Shown piece after piece: positions 24,523 through 33,088 of a DNA stretch of 64,000 bases. The notes beneath the pieces were generated by a model, which searched no databases, was not told where the DNA came from, and saw only the letters and a program-made list of their open reading frames with translations. The stretch covers positions 62,001-126,000 of the forward strand of contig CABUTR010000001.1 of NCBI GenBank assembly GCA_902494555.1, given 5' to 3'. The stretch's first letter is position 1. The number at the start of each line of letters is the position of its first letter. Position numbers and translations under genes: made by a program. The stretch is from an uncultured Collinsella sp. Its GTDB lineage: Bacteria; Actinomycetota; Coriobacteriia; Coriobacteriales; Coriobacteriaceae.

Positions 24523-27500
24523 ATGGCGCAGGGGACGTTTGTGCAGGCGCTTCGCAAAGAGGCGGCGTTGAGCGGAACCTTTATGAAGGGGCGTTCGCTC
24601 ATGCTCAACGGCGCCGTTCTGTCGATCGAGGACAGCGGCTCGCGCTTCTCCAAAAACGTGACGGTTGAGGGCTCGGTGCGCGGCTCGCGCGGCGACCTGT
24701 ACAAGACGCACGTGGCGCTTGACATGGACGAGCACGAGGTGATCGACTACGACTGCGATTGCCCCGCTGCCTATCGCTACCCCGGCATGTGCAAGCACGC
24801 CATCGCCACGGCGCTGGCGTACCTGGACGCCAGCGGTGCCGAGCCCGTCGAAGGTTTGCGCACGCCGGTCCGCACGTTTGCGGCTCAGCCCAAACAGTCC
24901 GCGCGTCCCGCGCCTACAACGCCCACGGTCAACCCCAACTTTCCCTTCCCAGCACCTGTCCCCACGAGTCCCAGCCTCATGGCGGCGCTCTCCGATCTTT
25001 CGAACGCGCGCATGGATGAGCTGGCGAGCATGCGCCGCAAGCTTGCCGGTGCCGTTGGTCCCGACGCCCCCAAAGCGGCGTTGGAGCCCTCGTTGGTGCC
25101 GTACTACAATCCGCTGTTCGCCGACCGCTTTAGCTGGGCGCTCGAGTTCCGCATTCGCTGCGGTTCGGTGTCCTACGTGGTCAAGGATATCGACGGCATG
25201 GCCGATGCCTACGTGCGCGGCGGCACCTTCTCGTACGGCAAGAAGCTCACGTTTGTCCATACGCCCGAAGCCTTCGAAGATGTGTCGACAAAGCTGCTCA
25301 GCCTTGTCTTGACGACAGTTGCCTATCTCGATGACATCACAAGCTCGCGTTCGGCGTCGTACGACTTTGCCCGCAGCGGTTTTGTCGCCGAGCGTCAGTT
25401 GCCGCTGTCCGAGCATAGCATCGTATATGTGCTGGACCTGCTGCGCGGCCAGACCATCTCTTTTGAGCCCGCCTGGTCGCGGGGGACGACGACGCATCGC
25501 ACCTATGACGTGGCGGTTGAGCTGTCTCCGCAAGGGGAGGACGAGGCGTCCGCTAAGCGCCCACCGCTCCTTGCCGCCAAAATCGCGCCGGCGGCTGGTG
25601 GTAGCTACGATCTGCGCCTGCCGGCCGATGCATACTGCTTTGCTTCGGGCGACGTAGCTTATCTGGTCGACACCCGCCGTGCGCGCCGCACCGATGTGGC
25701 GTTTGCCCAGCATGCGGCGCCGTTCCTATCGCGCTTGCTGCCCTGTCGCACGCCAGTCCATATCGCTGCCGACCAGGTGGGGGAGTTCTGTCGTATGGCT
25801 CTGCCCATTTTGCGCGACTATACCGACCTTACCGCGCCCGCTGCGCTCGATACCGTGGCGCCCGAGCCGAGCTTTGCTATGGCAATCGGCGTCGACGATG
25901 GGCTCGTGACCTGCAAAATTACGGTTACCTACGGCGACTGGTCGGCAGACCTCTTTAGTCTGGGCGCTCCGGGCAGCCCCTTCGAAGAGCAGCGCCCGGG
26001 CGTGCCGCCCCGCGACGAGGTGGCAGAGTTTCGCGTTATGGATACGGCGGCCCTGTATTTCGACTTTTACGAGGGCGGTCTGGCGTTTGAGGAACGCGAT
26101 GACGAGAGCTTGTTCTGCCTGCTGACCGAGGGCCTGTCTGCCCTGTCCGAGTTGGGTGAGGTTATGCTCAGCGACCGTCTGCGCCAGATTTCGGTCCGTC
26201 CCGCGCCCAAGCTTTCGGTGCGTGCGACCGTCAAGAGCAACCTGCTCGATGTTGAATTGGGCGCGAGCGGTCTTTCGGCGGCCGACCTTGCCATCTATCT
26301 GGACTCGTACAAGCGCCACCAGACGTTTGCGCGCCTTACGTCCGGCGACATCATTCGCCTGGACGAGGGCGCCCGCGCCGCGTTTGGCCTTGCCGAGGAC
26401 CTGGGTGTCGATGCTGTCGACCTGCTCGACGGCGTGTCGCTCCCCGCGTCGAGTACCCTGTTCGTCGATAGCATGCTTGCGCGCACGCCGGCGCTTGAGG
26501 CCGATCGCGACGCTGCGTTCCGCCGTACCGTCGAGCGTCTGGACACGCTCGGCAAGATGGACTTTACGGTGCCGGTCTCGCTCAAGGCCACACTGCGCGG
26601 CTATCAGGTCGACGGCTACCAGTGGCTCGGCTCGCTCGAACACCTGGGCCTTGGCGGCATCCTGGCCGACGACATGGGCCTGGGCAAAACGCTCCAGATG
26701 ATCGCGCATATCCTGGCGCGCGTGGAGGCGGGGGACACCAAGCCCACGCTCGTGGTATGCCCGGCCTCACTCGTGTACAACTGGACTGCCGAGCTGGAGC
26801 GCTTTGCGCCCTCGCTCGATGTGTGCGCCATCGTGGGCGCCAAGGCGCAGCGTCGCGTACAGATTGCCGGCGTGGCCGAGCATAACGTGGTCGTGACGTC
26901 GTATGACCTTATGCGGCGCGATATCGACGAGTACGTCGAGCAGGACTTTGCCCGTGCGGTGCTCGATGAGGCCCAGTACATTAAAAACCCGCTCACCCAG
27001 GTGGCGCGCGCCGCAAAGCGCTTGCCTGCCGGCGTGCGCTTTGCCCTGACGGGCACGCCCATCGAAAACCGCCTATCCGAGCTCTGGAGCATCTTCGACT
27101 TTTTAATGCCGGGCCTGCTCGGCACGCGTGAATCGTTTGCAAAGCGCTTCGAAAGCCCGGTCGAGCATGCCGAGGGCGACAGTGCCGCTCGCCTGCAAGC
27201 GCTCGTGTCGCCGTTTGTGCTGCGCCGTGTCAAGGAAGACGTGGTGGCCGACCTGCCCGAGAAGATCGAGGATACGGTCATGGCGCAGCTCACCGGCGAG
27301 CAGCGCAAGCTCTACCTGGCCAACCAGGACCGTATCGCCCAACAGGTGCAGCACCGCGAGTCATCCGAGTTTAAGAAAGACAAGCTCAAGGTGCTCGCCG
27401 AGCTCACCAAGCTGCGCCAGATCTGCTGCGACCCGCGTCTACACTACGAGGATTACAAGGCGGGGAGCGCCAAACTCGATACGTGCATGGAGCTCGTGCA

Positions 27501-27987
27501 CGGCGCCCACGACGGCGGACATCGCATCCTGTTGTTCAGCCAGTTTACGGGTATGCTCGATATCATCGGTAAGCGCTTGGCCAAGGAGGACATCGTCTTC
27601 CTTAAGCTCACGGGCGCTTCGTCTAAGGAGAGCCGCGCCAAGATGGTCGCGCAGTTCCAAGCGGGCGAGGTTCCGGTCTTTTTGATTTCGCTTAAGGCGG
27701 GCGGCGTGGGCCTTAACCTGACGGCTGCCGACGTGGTCATCCACTACGACCCGTGGTGGAACGTGGCGGCGCAGGACCAAGCGACTGACCGTGCACACCG
27801 TATTGGCCAGCAACATACCGTGACCGTGTACAAGCTCATCGCCAAGGACACGATCGAGGAGCGCATTATGCAGATGCAGGAGTCCAAGCGCGATCTGGTC
27901 AACAGCGTGCTCGGCGGCGACGGCATCTCGTCGGCACTGTTCACGCGCGAGGATGTCCTGGCGCTGCTCGGCGGCGACGGGCGTTAG
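24523..27987 (+). CDS. SNF2-family DEAD/DEAH helicase with SWIM zinc finger
   Basis: A 1154-residue protein starting at the ATG 5 nt after GGAGG; an in-frame GTG at 24505 lacks such spacing. The N-terminal SWIM zinc finger (CDCPAAYRYPGMCKH, near 75-92) is followed by a Pro/Thr-rich linker, an SNF2-associated middle domain, and the SNF2 ATPase: DDMGLGKTLQ (Walker A), LDEAQYIKN (motif II), TGTPIENRLSELWS (motif III) and the C-terminal helicase lobe with LISLKAGGVGLNLTAADVVIHYDPWW and RAHRIGQQ. Such proteins remodel protein-DNA or protein-RNA complexes; the bacterial target is unknown. It directly follows dnaE (28 nt) and is probably co-transcribed. Confidence 0.9.
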   Translation: MAQGTFVQALRKEAALSGTFMKGRSLMLNGAVLSIEDSGSRFSKNVTVEGSVRGSRGDLYKTHVALDMDEHEVIDYDCDCPAAYRYPGMCKHAIATALAYLDASGAEPVEGLRTPVRTFAAQPKQSARPAPTTPTVNPNFPFPAPVPTSPSLMAALSDLSNARMDELASMRRKLAGAVGPDAPKAALEPSLVPYYNPLFADRFSWALEFRIRCGSVSYVVKDIDGMADAYVRGGTFSYGKKLTFVHTPEAFEDVSTKLLSLVLTTVAYLDDITSSRSASYDFARSGFVAERQLPLSEHSIVYVLDLLRGQTISFEPAWSRGTTTHRTYDVAVELSPQGEDEASAKRPPLLAAKIAPAAGGSYDLRLPADAYCFASGDVAYLVDTRRARRTDVAFAQHAAPFLSRLLPCRTPVHIAADQVGEFCRMALPILRDYTDLTAPAALDTVAPEPSFAMAIGVDDGLVTCKITVTYGDWSADLFSLGAPGSPFEEQRPGVPPRDEVAEFRVMDTAALYFDFYEGGLAFEERDDESLFCLLTEGLSALSELGEVMLSDRLRQISVRPAPKLSVRATVKSNLLDVELGASGLSAADLAIYLDSYKRHQTFARLTSGDIIRLDEGARAAFGLAEDLGVDAVDLLDGVSLPASSTLFVDSMLARTPALEADRDAAFRRTVERLDTLGKMDFTVPVSLKATLRGYQVDGYQWLGSLEHLGLGGILADDMGLGKTLQMIAHILARVEAGDTKPTLVVCPASLVYNWTAELERFAPSLDVCAIVGAKAQRRVQIAGVAEHNVVVTSYDLMRRDIDEYVEQDFARAVLDEAQYIKNPLTQVARAAKRLPAGVRFALTGTPIENRLSELWSIFDFLMPGLLGTRESFAKRFESPVEHAEGDSAARLQALVSPFVLRRVKEDVVADLPEKIEDTVMAQLTGEQRKLYLANQDRIAQQVQHRESSEFKKDKLKVLAELTKLRQICCDPRLHYEDYKAGSAKLDTCMELVHGAHDGGHRILLFSQFTGMLDIIGKRLAKEDIVFLKLTGASSKESRAKMVAQFQAGEVPVFLISLKAGGVGLNLTAADVVIHYDPWWNVAAQDQATDRAHRIGQQHTVTVYKLIAKDTIEERIMQMQESKRDLVNSVLGGDGISSALFTREDVLALLGGDGR

Positions 27988-28152
27988 CCGCGCGCGGGGT
28001 GGGACTGCTGGAGTGGGCAGGACGGTCGACGCATTTTGGCCCGACCGCTTGCCTGATCCGTTATGTGTTCATTTGCAATGCCGTGGATGGTTTGTCTGCC
28101 TTTGGGCATAAGAACCATCAAGAACATTGGCACATCAGCAAAGGAGAACATC

Positions 28153-28515
28153 ATGGCGAAATTCTTTAAGGACCCCGACGGTAAGCTCATCGCTGCCCTT
28201 GGCGACGGCGTTGCGACCCCTGCCGGTTGCACGGAGCTGACCGCAAACACTGAGGACGCGGCGCATGAGAAGCACGTGCCTGTTGTCGAGACCGAGCGCG
28301 ACGGTCACGTGATTCGCGCCCGCGTTGGCTCGGTCGAGCACCCCAGCCTGCCCGAGCACTACATTGAGTGGATCGCCCTTGAGGCCGAGGGCCGCTTAGA
28401 GGTCCATTACCTTGAGCCCGGCATGAAACCCGCGACGTTTTTCGCGGGCGGCTCCAAGACCGGTACCGTCTATGCCTACTGCAACCTGCACGGGCTGTGG
28501 TCCGCGACATTCTAG
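28153..28515 (+). CDS. Desulfoferrodoxin/superoxide reductase-like protein
   Basis: A 120-residue one-iron superoxide reductase of the neelaredoxin type. It reduces superoxide to peroxide without making oxygen, suited to an anaerobe. Iron ligands are visible in HEKHVP, EHPSLPEHYIEW and the C-terminal CNLHGLW, where Cys and His bind the catalytic iron. The N-terminal rubredoxin-like (desulforedoxin) domain with its four cysteines is absent; only one Cys (GCTEL) remains there. The start is chosen at 28153 because GGAG lies 7 nt upstream, whereas an in-frame ATG at 28063 adds an implausible extension. It forms its own transcript, with a terminator 46 nt later. Confidence 0.88.
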   Translation: MAKFFKDPDGKLIAALGDGVATPAGCTELTANTEDAAHEKHVPVVETERDGHVIRARVGSVEHPSLPEHYIEWIALEAEGRLEVHYLEPGMKPATFFAGGSKTGTVYAYCNLHGLWSATF

Positions 28516-28561
28516 GAGCGCGCCCCCGCTCGGGGTATCATAGCTAGCATATGCACATGCA

Positions 28562-28593
28562 AGCGCCGGCTGCATTATGCGGTCGGCGCTTTT
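28562..28593 (+). terminator. Terminator after the desulfoferrodoxin gene
   Basis: AGCGCCG (28562-28568) pairs with CGGCGCT (28584-28590) and runs into TTTT. Confidence 0.65.
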
Positions 28594-28632
28594 ACTACGA
28601 TTTCGATGGTTTACGACGGAAAGGGCTGAGCC

Positions 28633-30618
28633 ATGAAGCTCGCGCTTGCACAGATCGATATGCGCCTTGGGGATGTTGAGGGCATTTGCGGCCGCATCGA
28701 GGACCAGGCTCGTCTGGCCCACGAGCGCGGGGCGCGCGTGCTGTGCGTTCCGGCTCCGCTCTTTATGGGCGCCATGCCCGGTGGCCTGGTGGGCGCTGCC
28801 GACTTTGAGCACGACGTGCTTGCCGGTTTGACTGGTGTCGCCGAGCGTATCCAGGAGCTTGACATGATCTGCATCGTGCCCGCGGCGGTTTCGTTTGAGG
28901 GCCAACCGCTGCTCGACTACATGATGCTCAAGGACGGTCATGTGGTGCCGGCGCGTTCGAGCATTGCCCTGCAGCGTGGCGAGAACAACGACACGCGTTG
29001 GGCGCCGCCGGTGTTCGACGTGGACGGCGTGCGCATCGCCGTGATTTTTGACTTGGACCGCGAGCTCGAGATGTTGCCGACCGGCGTCGACCTCATCGCG
29101 TATTTCCAATTCAACGCGTTTGACATGACCGACCGCGAGACTGCCGCCATTGCCGCCGTTCGCAGCGGCGCCTACCGCAAGATCGCATCCAAGCGCAGCG
29201 TGTGGTTTGCCTGCATGGCGCCGGTCGGTGCCTATGACGAGTCGGTGTATACCGGCGGTTCGTTTGTGCTCGACGACTGCGGTCGCGTGGTGGCCCAGGC
29301 GCCGTGTTTTGAGGAGAGCCTGCTGGTTCAGGAGATTCAGCGCGGCGTGATGCTCGATGCCCTGGAAGATCACGAACTGCCCGAGTTCCGTTCCGAGGAG
29401 TGGTTGTGGCAGGCGCTGGTGCTCGCCGTGCGCGACAACGCTCGGGCCCACGGTGCGTCGCGTGCTGTGGTGGCACTCGAGGGTGACCTGCCGTCATCCC
29501 TGCTGGCGGCGCTGGCCGTTGACGCTCTGGGTCCGCGTAACGTAATTGGCCTGGTGCTGGGGCGCAACCGTATCTTTACGCCGGCGCAGGAGGAGGCCGA
29601 GGCTGCCCGCTGTGCCGCCGTCCGCGCCATTGCCGAGCGTCTGCACATTCGCACTGTCGAGCGCGATGCACCGGATGCGGCGCGTGTGCTCGATCGCGAC
29701 GTGTCGGCGGGCGATGCCGAGCGTCTGCGCTCGCGCACGCTGGGCCTCATGCTGGAGGACACGGCGCTCGAGCTGGGTGCGATGGCGCTGAGCCCGCTGT
29801 CCAAAACCGAGTACGCGTTGGCGGCGCCGGCGCTTTGCGGCGGTTACCAGGGCGACTTTGCGCCCTTTGGCGATGTGTACCTGTCGACGCTTGAGTTTGT
29901 GGCGCGTGTGCGCAACCGCACGTCTGCCGTGGTGCCCCAAGAGCTCGTGACGCTCAACGCGGTGGAAGATTGTATGGAGCGCGTGCTGGCGCAGGCGCTC
30001 TCGACGCTCGACGGTCCGGTCGATATGCTCGACCGCGCGGCACAGCTGCTCGGCGGGCTTGAGCCGGGTGAGGTCGATGGCGCGCTCGAGGCGCACGTGG
30101 ACCGCAATCGAGCTTTCGACGACATCCCGATGGCCGCCGGCAAGCCCGAGGCTTGCTCGCTGCTGCTGATGCTCGTGCGTCAGGGCGAGGCCGCCCGCCG
30201 CATGCTGCCGACGGCGCCGATCGTCTCGGCCCGTTCGTTTGTTGAGCGCGCCTGGCCGTACATGCTCGCGTGGTCCGACCTGGGGCTGAGCGGCAAGGAA
30301 CGCATGACGGTCGATGCGCTGGCGCGCGCCGAGGTGAACCGCTTTGCCGACGAGGATACAAGCGAGCGCATGCGTGGCGAGATGATGGGCATATTGGGTG
30401 ACCTGTTGGGCATTTCGCCCGAGCAGATGGAGGAGCTGCGCTCTGAGGACGGTCAGCGTCGTTTACACGAGGGAATGAAAAAGTTCGAGGGCGAGGTTCA
30501 GGACGCCATCGATAAGATGATGGGCGGTCAGGGCGGCTCGCAAGGTAGTCCCCAGGGTGGCCCGATGCCGCACCCGCCAGTAGATCCGAGGCAGTTCCCA
30601 TTCTTTAGCCAGAACTAG
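28633..30618 (+). CDS. NAD-synthetase-like two-domain protein, probably inactive
   Basis: A 661-residue protein with the layout of glutamine-dependent NAD synthetase: a nitrilase-like N-terminal half (MKLALAQIDMRLGDVEG, 1-17) and a synthetase-like C-terminal half (LSKTEYALAA and GGYQGDFAPFGDVYLSTLEFVARV, matching the NadE block around GDF-P-GD). Catalytic residues are missing. The glutaminase Glu is replaced in CVPAPLFMGAM and the nucleophilic Cys is replaced in AVIFDLDRE. The ATP pyrophosphatase loop SGGxDSS has become LEGDLPSS. An added C-terminal Gly/Pro/Gln-rich tail follows. It is intact and in good codon use, so it is probably a functional pseudoenzyme (regulator or scaffold), not a decayed gene. 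The role is unknown. Confidence 0.7.
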   Translation: MKLALAQIDMRLGDVEGICGRIEDQARLAHERGARVLCVPAPLFMGAMPGGLVGAADFEHDVLAGLTGVAERIQELDMICIVPAAVSFEGQPLLDYMMLKDGHVVPARSSIALQRGENNDTRWAPPVFDVDGVRIAVIFDLDRELEMLPTGVDLIAYFQFNAFDMTDRETAAIAAVRSGAYRKIASKRSVWFACMAPVGAYDESVYTGGSFVLDDCGRVVAQAPCFEESLLVQEIQRGVMLDALEDHELPEFRSEEWLWQALVLAVRDNARAHGASRAVVALEGDLPSSLLAALAVDALGPRNVIGLVLGRNRIFTPAQEEAEAARCAAVRAIAERLHIRTVERDAPDAARVLDRDVSAGDAERLRSRTLGLMLEDTALELGAMALSPLSKTEYALAAPALCGGYQGDFAPFGDVYLSTLEFVARVRNRTSAVVPQELVTLNAVEDCMERVLAQALSTLDGPVDMLDRAAQLLGGLEPGEVDGALEAHVDRNRAFDDIPMAAGKPEACSLLLMLVRQGEAARRMLPTAPIVSARSFVERAWPYMLAWSDLGLSGKERMTVDALARAEVNRFADEDTSERMRGEMMGILGDLLGISPEQMEELRSEDGQRRLHEGMKKFEGEVQDAIDKMMGGQGGSQGSPQGGPMPHPPVDPRQFPFFSQN

Positions 30619-30735
30619 GGCAGAAGCAATCTTGCTTTAAGCATCTTGGCCCCGTTGTGTTATTCTAGAACAGACGTTCGTGAATGATGCGCGGGGCCTT
30701 GTCTTGCGCTGTGCTTGTGGCGAGGGGAGGTTGGC

Positions 30736-31257
30736 TTGGTTATCTTGGGCATCGACCCCGGTTTGGCTCATACGGGTTGGGGGATTATCGAGGAGCGGCG
30801 TGGCGAGGTTCGCTGCCGTGCCTACGGCTGCATCGAGACCAGTGCCGGAAGTCCGCTCGCGGTGCGCCTGTCGCATATCGCCCATGACCTTAAGGATGTC
30901 GTCGAGCGTTATCGACCCGACACGGCTGCTGTCGAGAGCATCTACTTTGGCGCCAACGTTCGTTCGGCCATCCCCACGGCGCATGCCCGCGGTGCTGCGC
31001 TCGTGGCGCTTTCGGAGTGCGCGCTCGAGATTGGCGAGTACACGCCCATGCAGATCAAACAGGCTGTGGTGGGCACCGGCGCCGCGGACAAGCGGCAGGT
31101 CGCCTACATGGTACGCACGCTCACGCAGCTCGACCACGACCCGCATCCCGACCATGCCGCCGATGCCCTGGCTTGCGCCATATGCCACGTAAACCTCAGC
31201 CGCACCCGCGCCCTCACCGGTGGCGAGTTCTATCAACAGAGAGGAACCGGATACTGA
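30736..31257 (+). CDS. ruvC: Holliday junction resolvase RuvC
   Basis: Endonuclease of 173 residues that cuts Holliday junctions made by recombination. Catalytic acids are seen in GIDPGLAHTGWG (the first Asp), VESIYFG (Glu) and HPDHAADALACAI (the paired Asps). The start is taken as TTG at 30736, giving the usual N-terminus MVILGIDPG with GGGGAGG 5 nt upstream; a TTG at 30715 would add seven unlikely residues. It is the first gene of ruvC-ruvA-ruvB, overlapping ruvA by one base in TGATG. Confidence 0.93.
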   Translation: MVILGIDPGLAHTGWGIIEERRGEVRCRAYGCIETSAGSPLAVRLSHIAHDLKDVVERYRPDTAAVESIYFGANVRSAIPTAHARGAALVALSECALEIGEYTPMQIKQAVVGTGAADKRQVAYMVRTLTQLDHDPHPDHAADALACAICHVNLSRTRALTGGEFYQQRGTGY

Positions 31258-31877
31258 TGATTTCCCAGCTCCACGGAACGCTTGTCGAGTCCACGATGAG
31301 TTCTGCTGTCGTCGATGTGTCGGGCGTTGGCTTTGAGCTCGGCATCTCGGGCAGCACTGCGGCCACGTTGCCGACGCCCGGCGGCGAGGTCCGCCTCTAC
31401 ACGCGTATGCAGGTGCGCGAGGACGCCATGACACTTTTCGGTTTTTCCTCAAAGGATGAGCGCACGATGTTCGACCGGCTCGTGTCCGTCTCGGGCGTTG
31501 GCCCGCGCTTGGCGCTCGCCGTGCTTTCCACCTATACCGTGGGGCAGCTGTATTCGCTGGTGATGGCCGAGGACGACAAGGGCATGGCCAAGGTACCCGG
31601 TGTGGGCAAAAAGACAGCTCAGCGCCTGATCCTGGAACTCAAGAGCACCTTTGCCAAGGATAAGGGCTTTGTGCCGGTCGACGTGATTCCCGGCCAGGTT
31701 GCGATGCCGGTTCCCGCCGCCGCTCCTTCGGCGATTGATGATGCCCGTGCGGCACTCCTTTCCATGGGCTTTAGCCCGCAGGAGACCGATGTTGCCCTGA
31801 GCGGGTATGATGGTCAGAATATGCGTGTCGAGGATCTGCTCGGCGCGGCGCTTAAGCGACTCGGAATGGATGCGTGA
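31257..31877 (+). CDS. ruvA: Holliday junction branch migration protein RuvA
   Basis: Junction-binding subunit, 206 residues, which forms the tetramer that loads RuvB. The N-terminal OB domain starts MISQLHGTLVES. The central helix-hairpin-helix pair is in LVSVSGVGPRLALAVLS and KVPGVGKKTAQRLILEL. The flexible linker (VPAAAPSA) leads to domain III, which binds RuvB (ARAALLSMGFSPQETDVAL). The ATG shares its A with the ruvC stop. A ribosome binding site GAGG is about 13 nt upstream, and translation is probably coupled. Confidence 0.95.
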   Translation: MISQLHGTLVESTMSSAVVDVSGVGFELGISGSTAATLPTPGGEVRLYTRMQVREDAMTLFGFSSKDERTMFDRLVSVSGVGPRLALAVLSTYTVGQLYSLVMAEDDKGMAKVPGVGKKTAQRLILELKSTFAKDKGFVPVDVIPGQVAMPVPAAAPSAIDDARAALLSMGFSPQETDVALSGYDGQNMRVEDLLGAALKRLGMDA

Positions 31878-32944
31878 TGTGGGAAGCCGATGACTCTCAG
31901 GACCTGTGGGCGACGCCCGGCAACTCGCCGGCGGCATCCATGGCGCACGGCGAGCGCATGGTGGGCTCGGAGCTGACGGCCGAGGACCTCGATGTCGACC
32001 GCACTTTGCGCCCCCAGCGCCTGGACGACTACTGCGGCCAGGAGCACATCAAGCAGAGCCTGCGCGTGTTGATCGAAGCGGCGCAGAGCCGTGGCGAGAC
32101 GCTCGACCACGTGATTTTCTCGGGTCCTCCGGGCCTGGGCAAGACCACGCTGGCCACCGTTATCGCCAACGAGCTGGGCGCTCAGATCAAGACCACGAGT
32201 GGCCCTGCCATCGCACGCACGGGCGACCTGGCGGCCATCCTTACTAACTTGCAGCCGGGTGATGTGCTGTTTATCGACGAGATCCACCGCCTCAACCGTT
32301 CGGTCGAGGAGGTCCTGTACCCCGCGATGGAGGACTTTGCCCTCGATATCGTGATTGGCAAGGGTCCGGCGGCGCGCTCGATTCGCCTGGATATTCCCAA
32401 GTTTACGCTGGTAGCGGCAACGACCCGCTCAGGCATGTTGACAGGCCCGTTGCGCGACCGCTTTGGCATTTCATATCGCCTGGATTACTACACGGTCGAG
32501 GAGCTCGCGCAGATTGTGACGCGCTCGGCGACTATCCTGGGCGTGACGATCGACCACCCCAGTGCACTCGAGATCGGCTCGCGTTCGCGCGGCACGCCAC
32601 GTCTTGCCAACCGCCTGCTCAAGCGCGTGCGCGACTATGCGCAGGTGCGCGGCAACGGTCCCATTGAGCTCGATATCTGCCGTCAGGCACTCGAGTTCTT
32701 CGAGATCGACGAGCTCGGTCTGGACTGGATGGATATTCGCATTTTGGAGACGCTCGCCAAGACGTTCTCCGGTCGTGCCGTGGGACTTACGACCCTTGCC
32801 AGCGCGGTGGGCGAGGACCCGGGCACGCTCGAGGATGTCTATGAGCCCTATTTGCTGCAATGCGGGTTGATGATTCGTACGCCGCAGGGCCGTCAGGCAA
32901 CCCTTCGCACCTTTGAGCACCTGGGGATTGAACCTACCGTTTAG
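31877..32944 (+). CDS. ruvB: Holliday junction branch migration ATPase RuvB
   Basis: AAA+ motor of 355 residues that drives branch migration with RuvA. Visible motifs are LRPQRLDDYCGQEHIK (N-terminal family signature), Walker A GPPGLGKTT, Walker B LFIDEIHRLN, sensor 1 in AATTRSGMLTGPLRDRFG with the arginine finger, and a C-terminal winged helix ending in IRTPQGRQATLRTFEHLG. The ATG overlaps the ruvA stop by one base; a GTG one codon earlier is an alternative. It is the last gene of the ruv operon. The N-terminal extension of about 35 residues before the AAA+ core is variable in the family. Confidence 0.96.
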   Translation: MWEADDSQDLWATPGNSPAASMAHGERMVGSELTAEDLDVDRTLRPQRLDDYCGQEHIKQSLRVLIEAAQSRGETLDHVIFSGPPGLGKTTLATVIANELGAQIKTTSGPAIARTGDLAAILTNLQPGDVLFIDEIHRLNRSVEEVLYPAMEDFALDIVIGKGPAARSIRLDIPKFTLVAATTRSGMLTGPLRDRFGISYRLDYYTVEELAQIVTRSATILGVTIDHPSALEIGSRSRGTPRLANRLLKRVRDYAQVRGNGPIELDICRQALEFFEIDELGLDWMDIRILETLAKTFSGRAVGLTTLASAVGEDPGTLEDVYEPYLLQCGLMIRTPQGRQATLRTFEHLGIEPTV

Positions 32945-33088
32945 GGCGCTTTGTTTTGGCGGGCTGTTGGGCTATCGCTGGGCATCGGGTAAACATATCG
33001 CCGTTCATCGGTTATGGGCGTTTTACTATTGCGCGCCCGTGCTATGCTGAATTGGTCTTTTTCTCATTCGGTAACGAAAGGACCGCCC

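Noticed and set aside
20655..24725. Minus-strand open frame of 1356 residues opposite dnaE
   Set aside because: A shadow of the strongly biased dnaE codon use; its composition (His/Val/Leu/Gly-rich, no motifs) is that of an antisense frame and dnaE itself is unmistakable.
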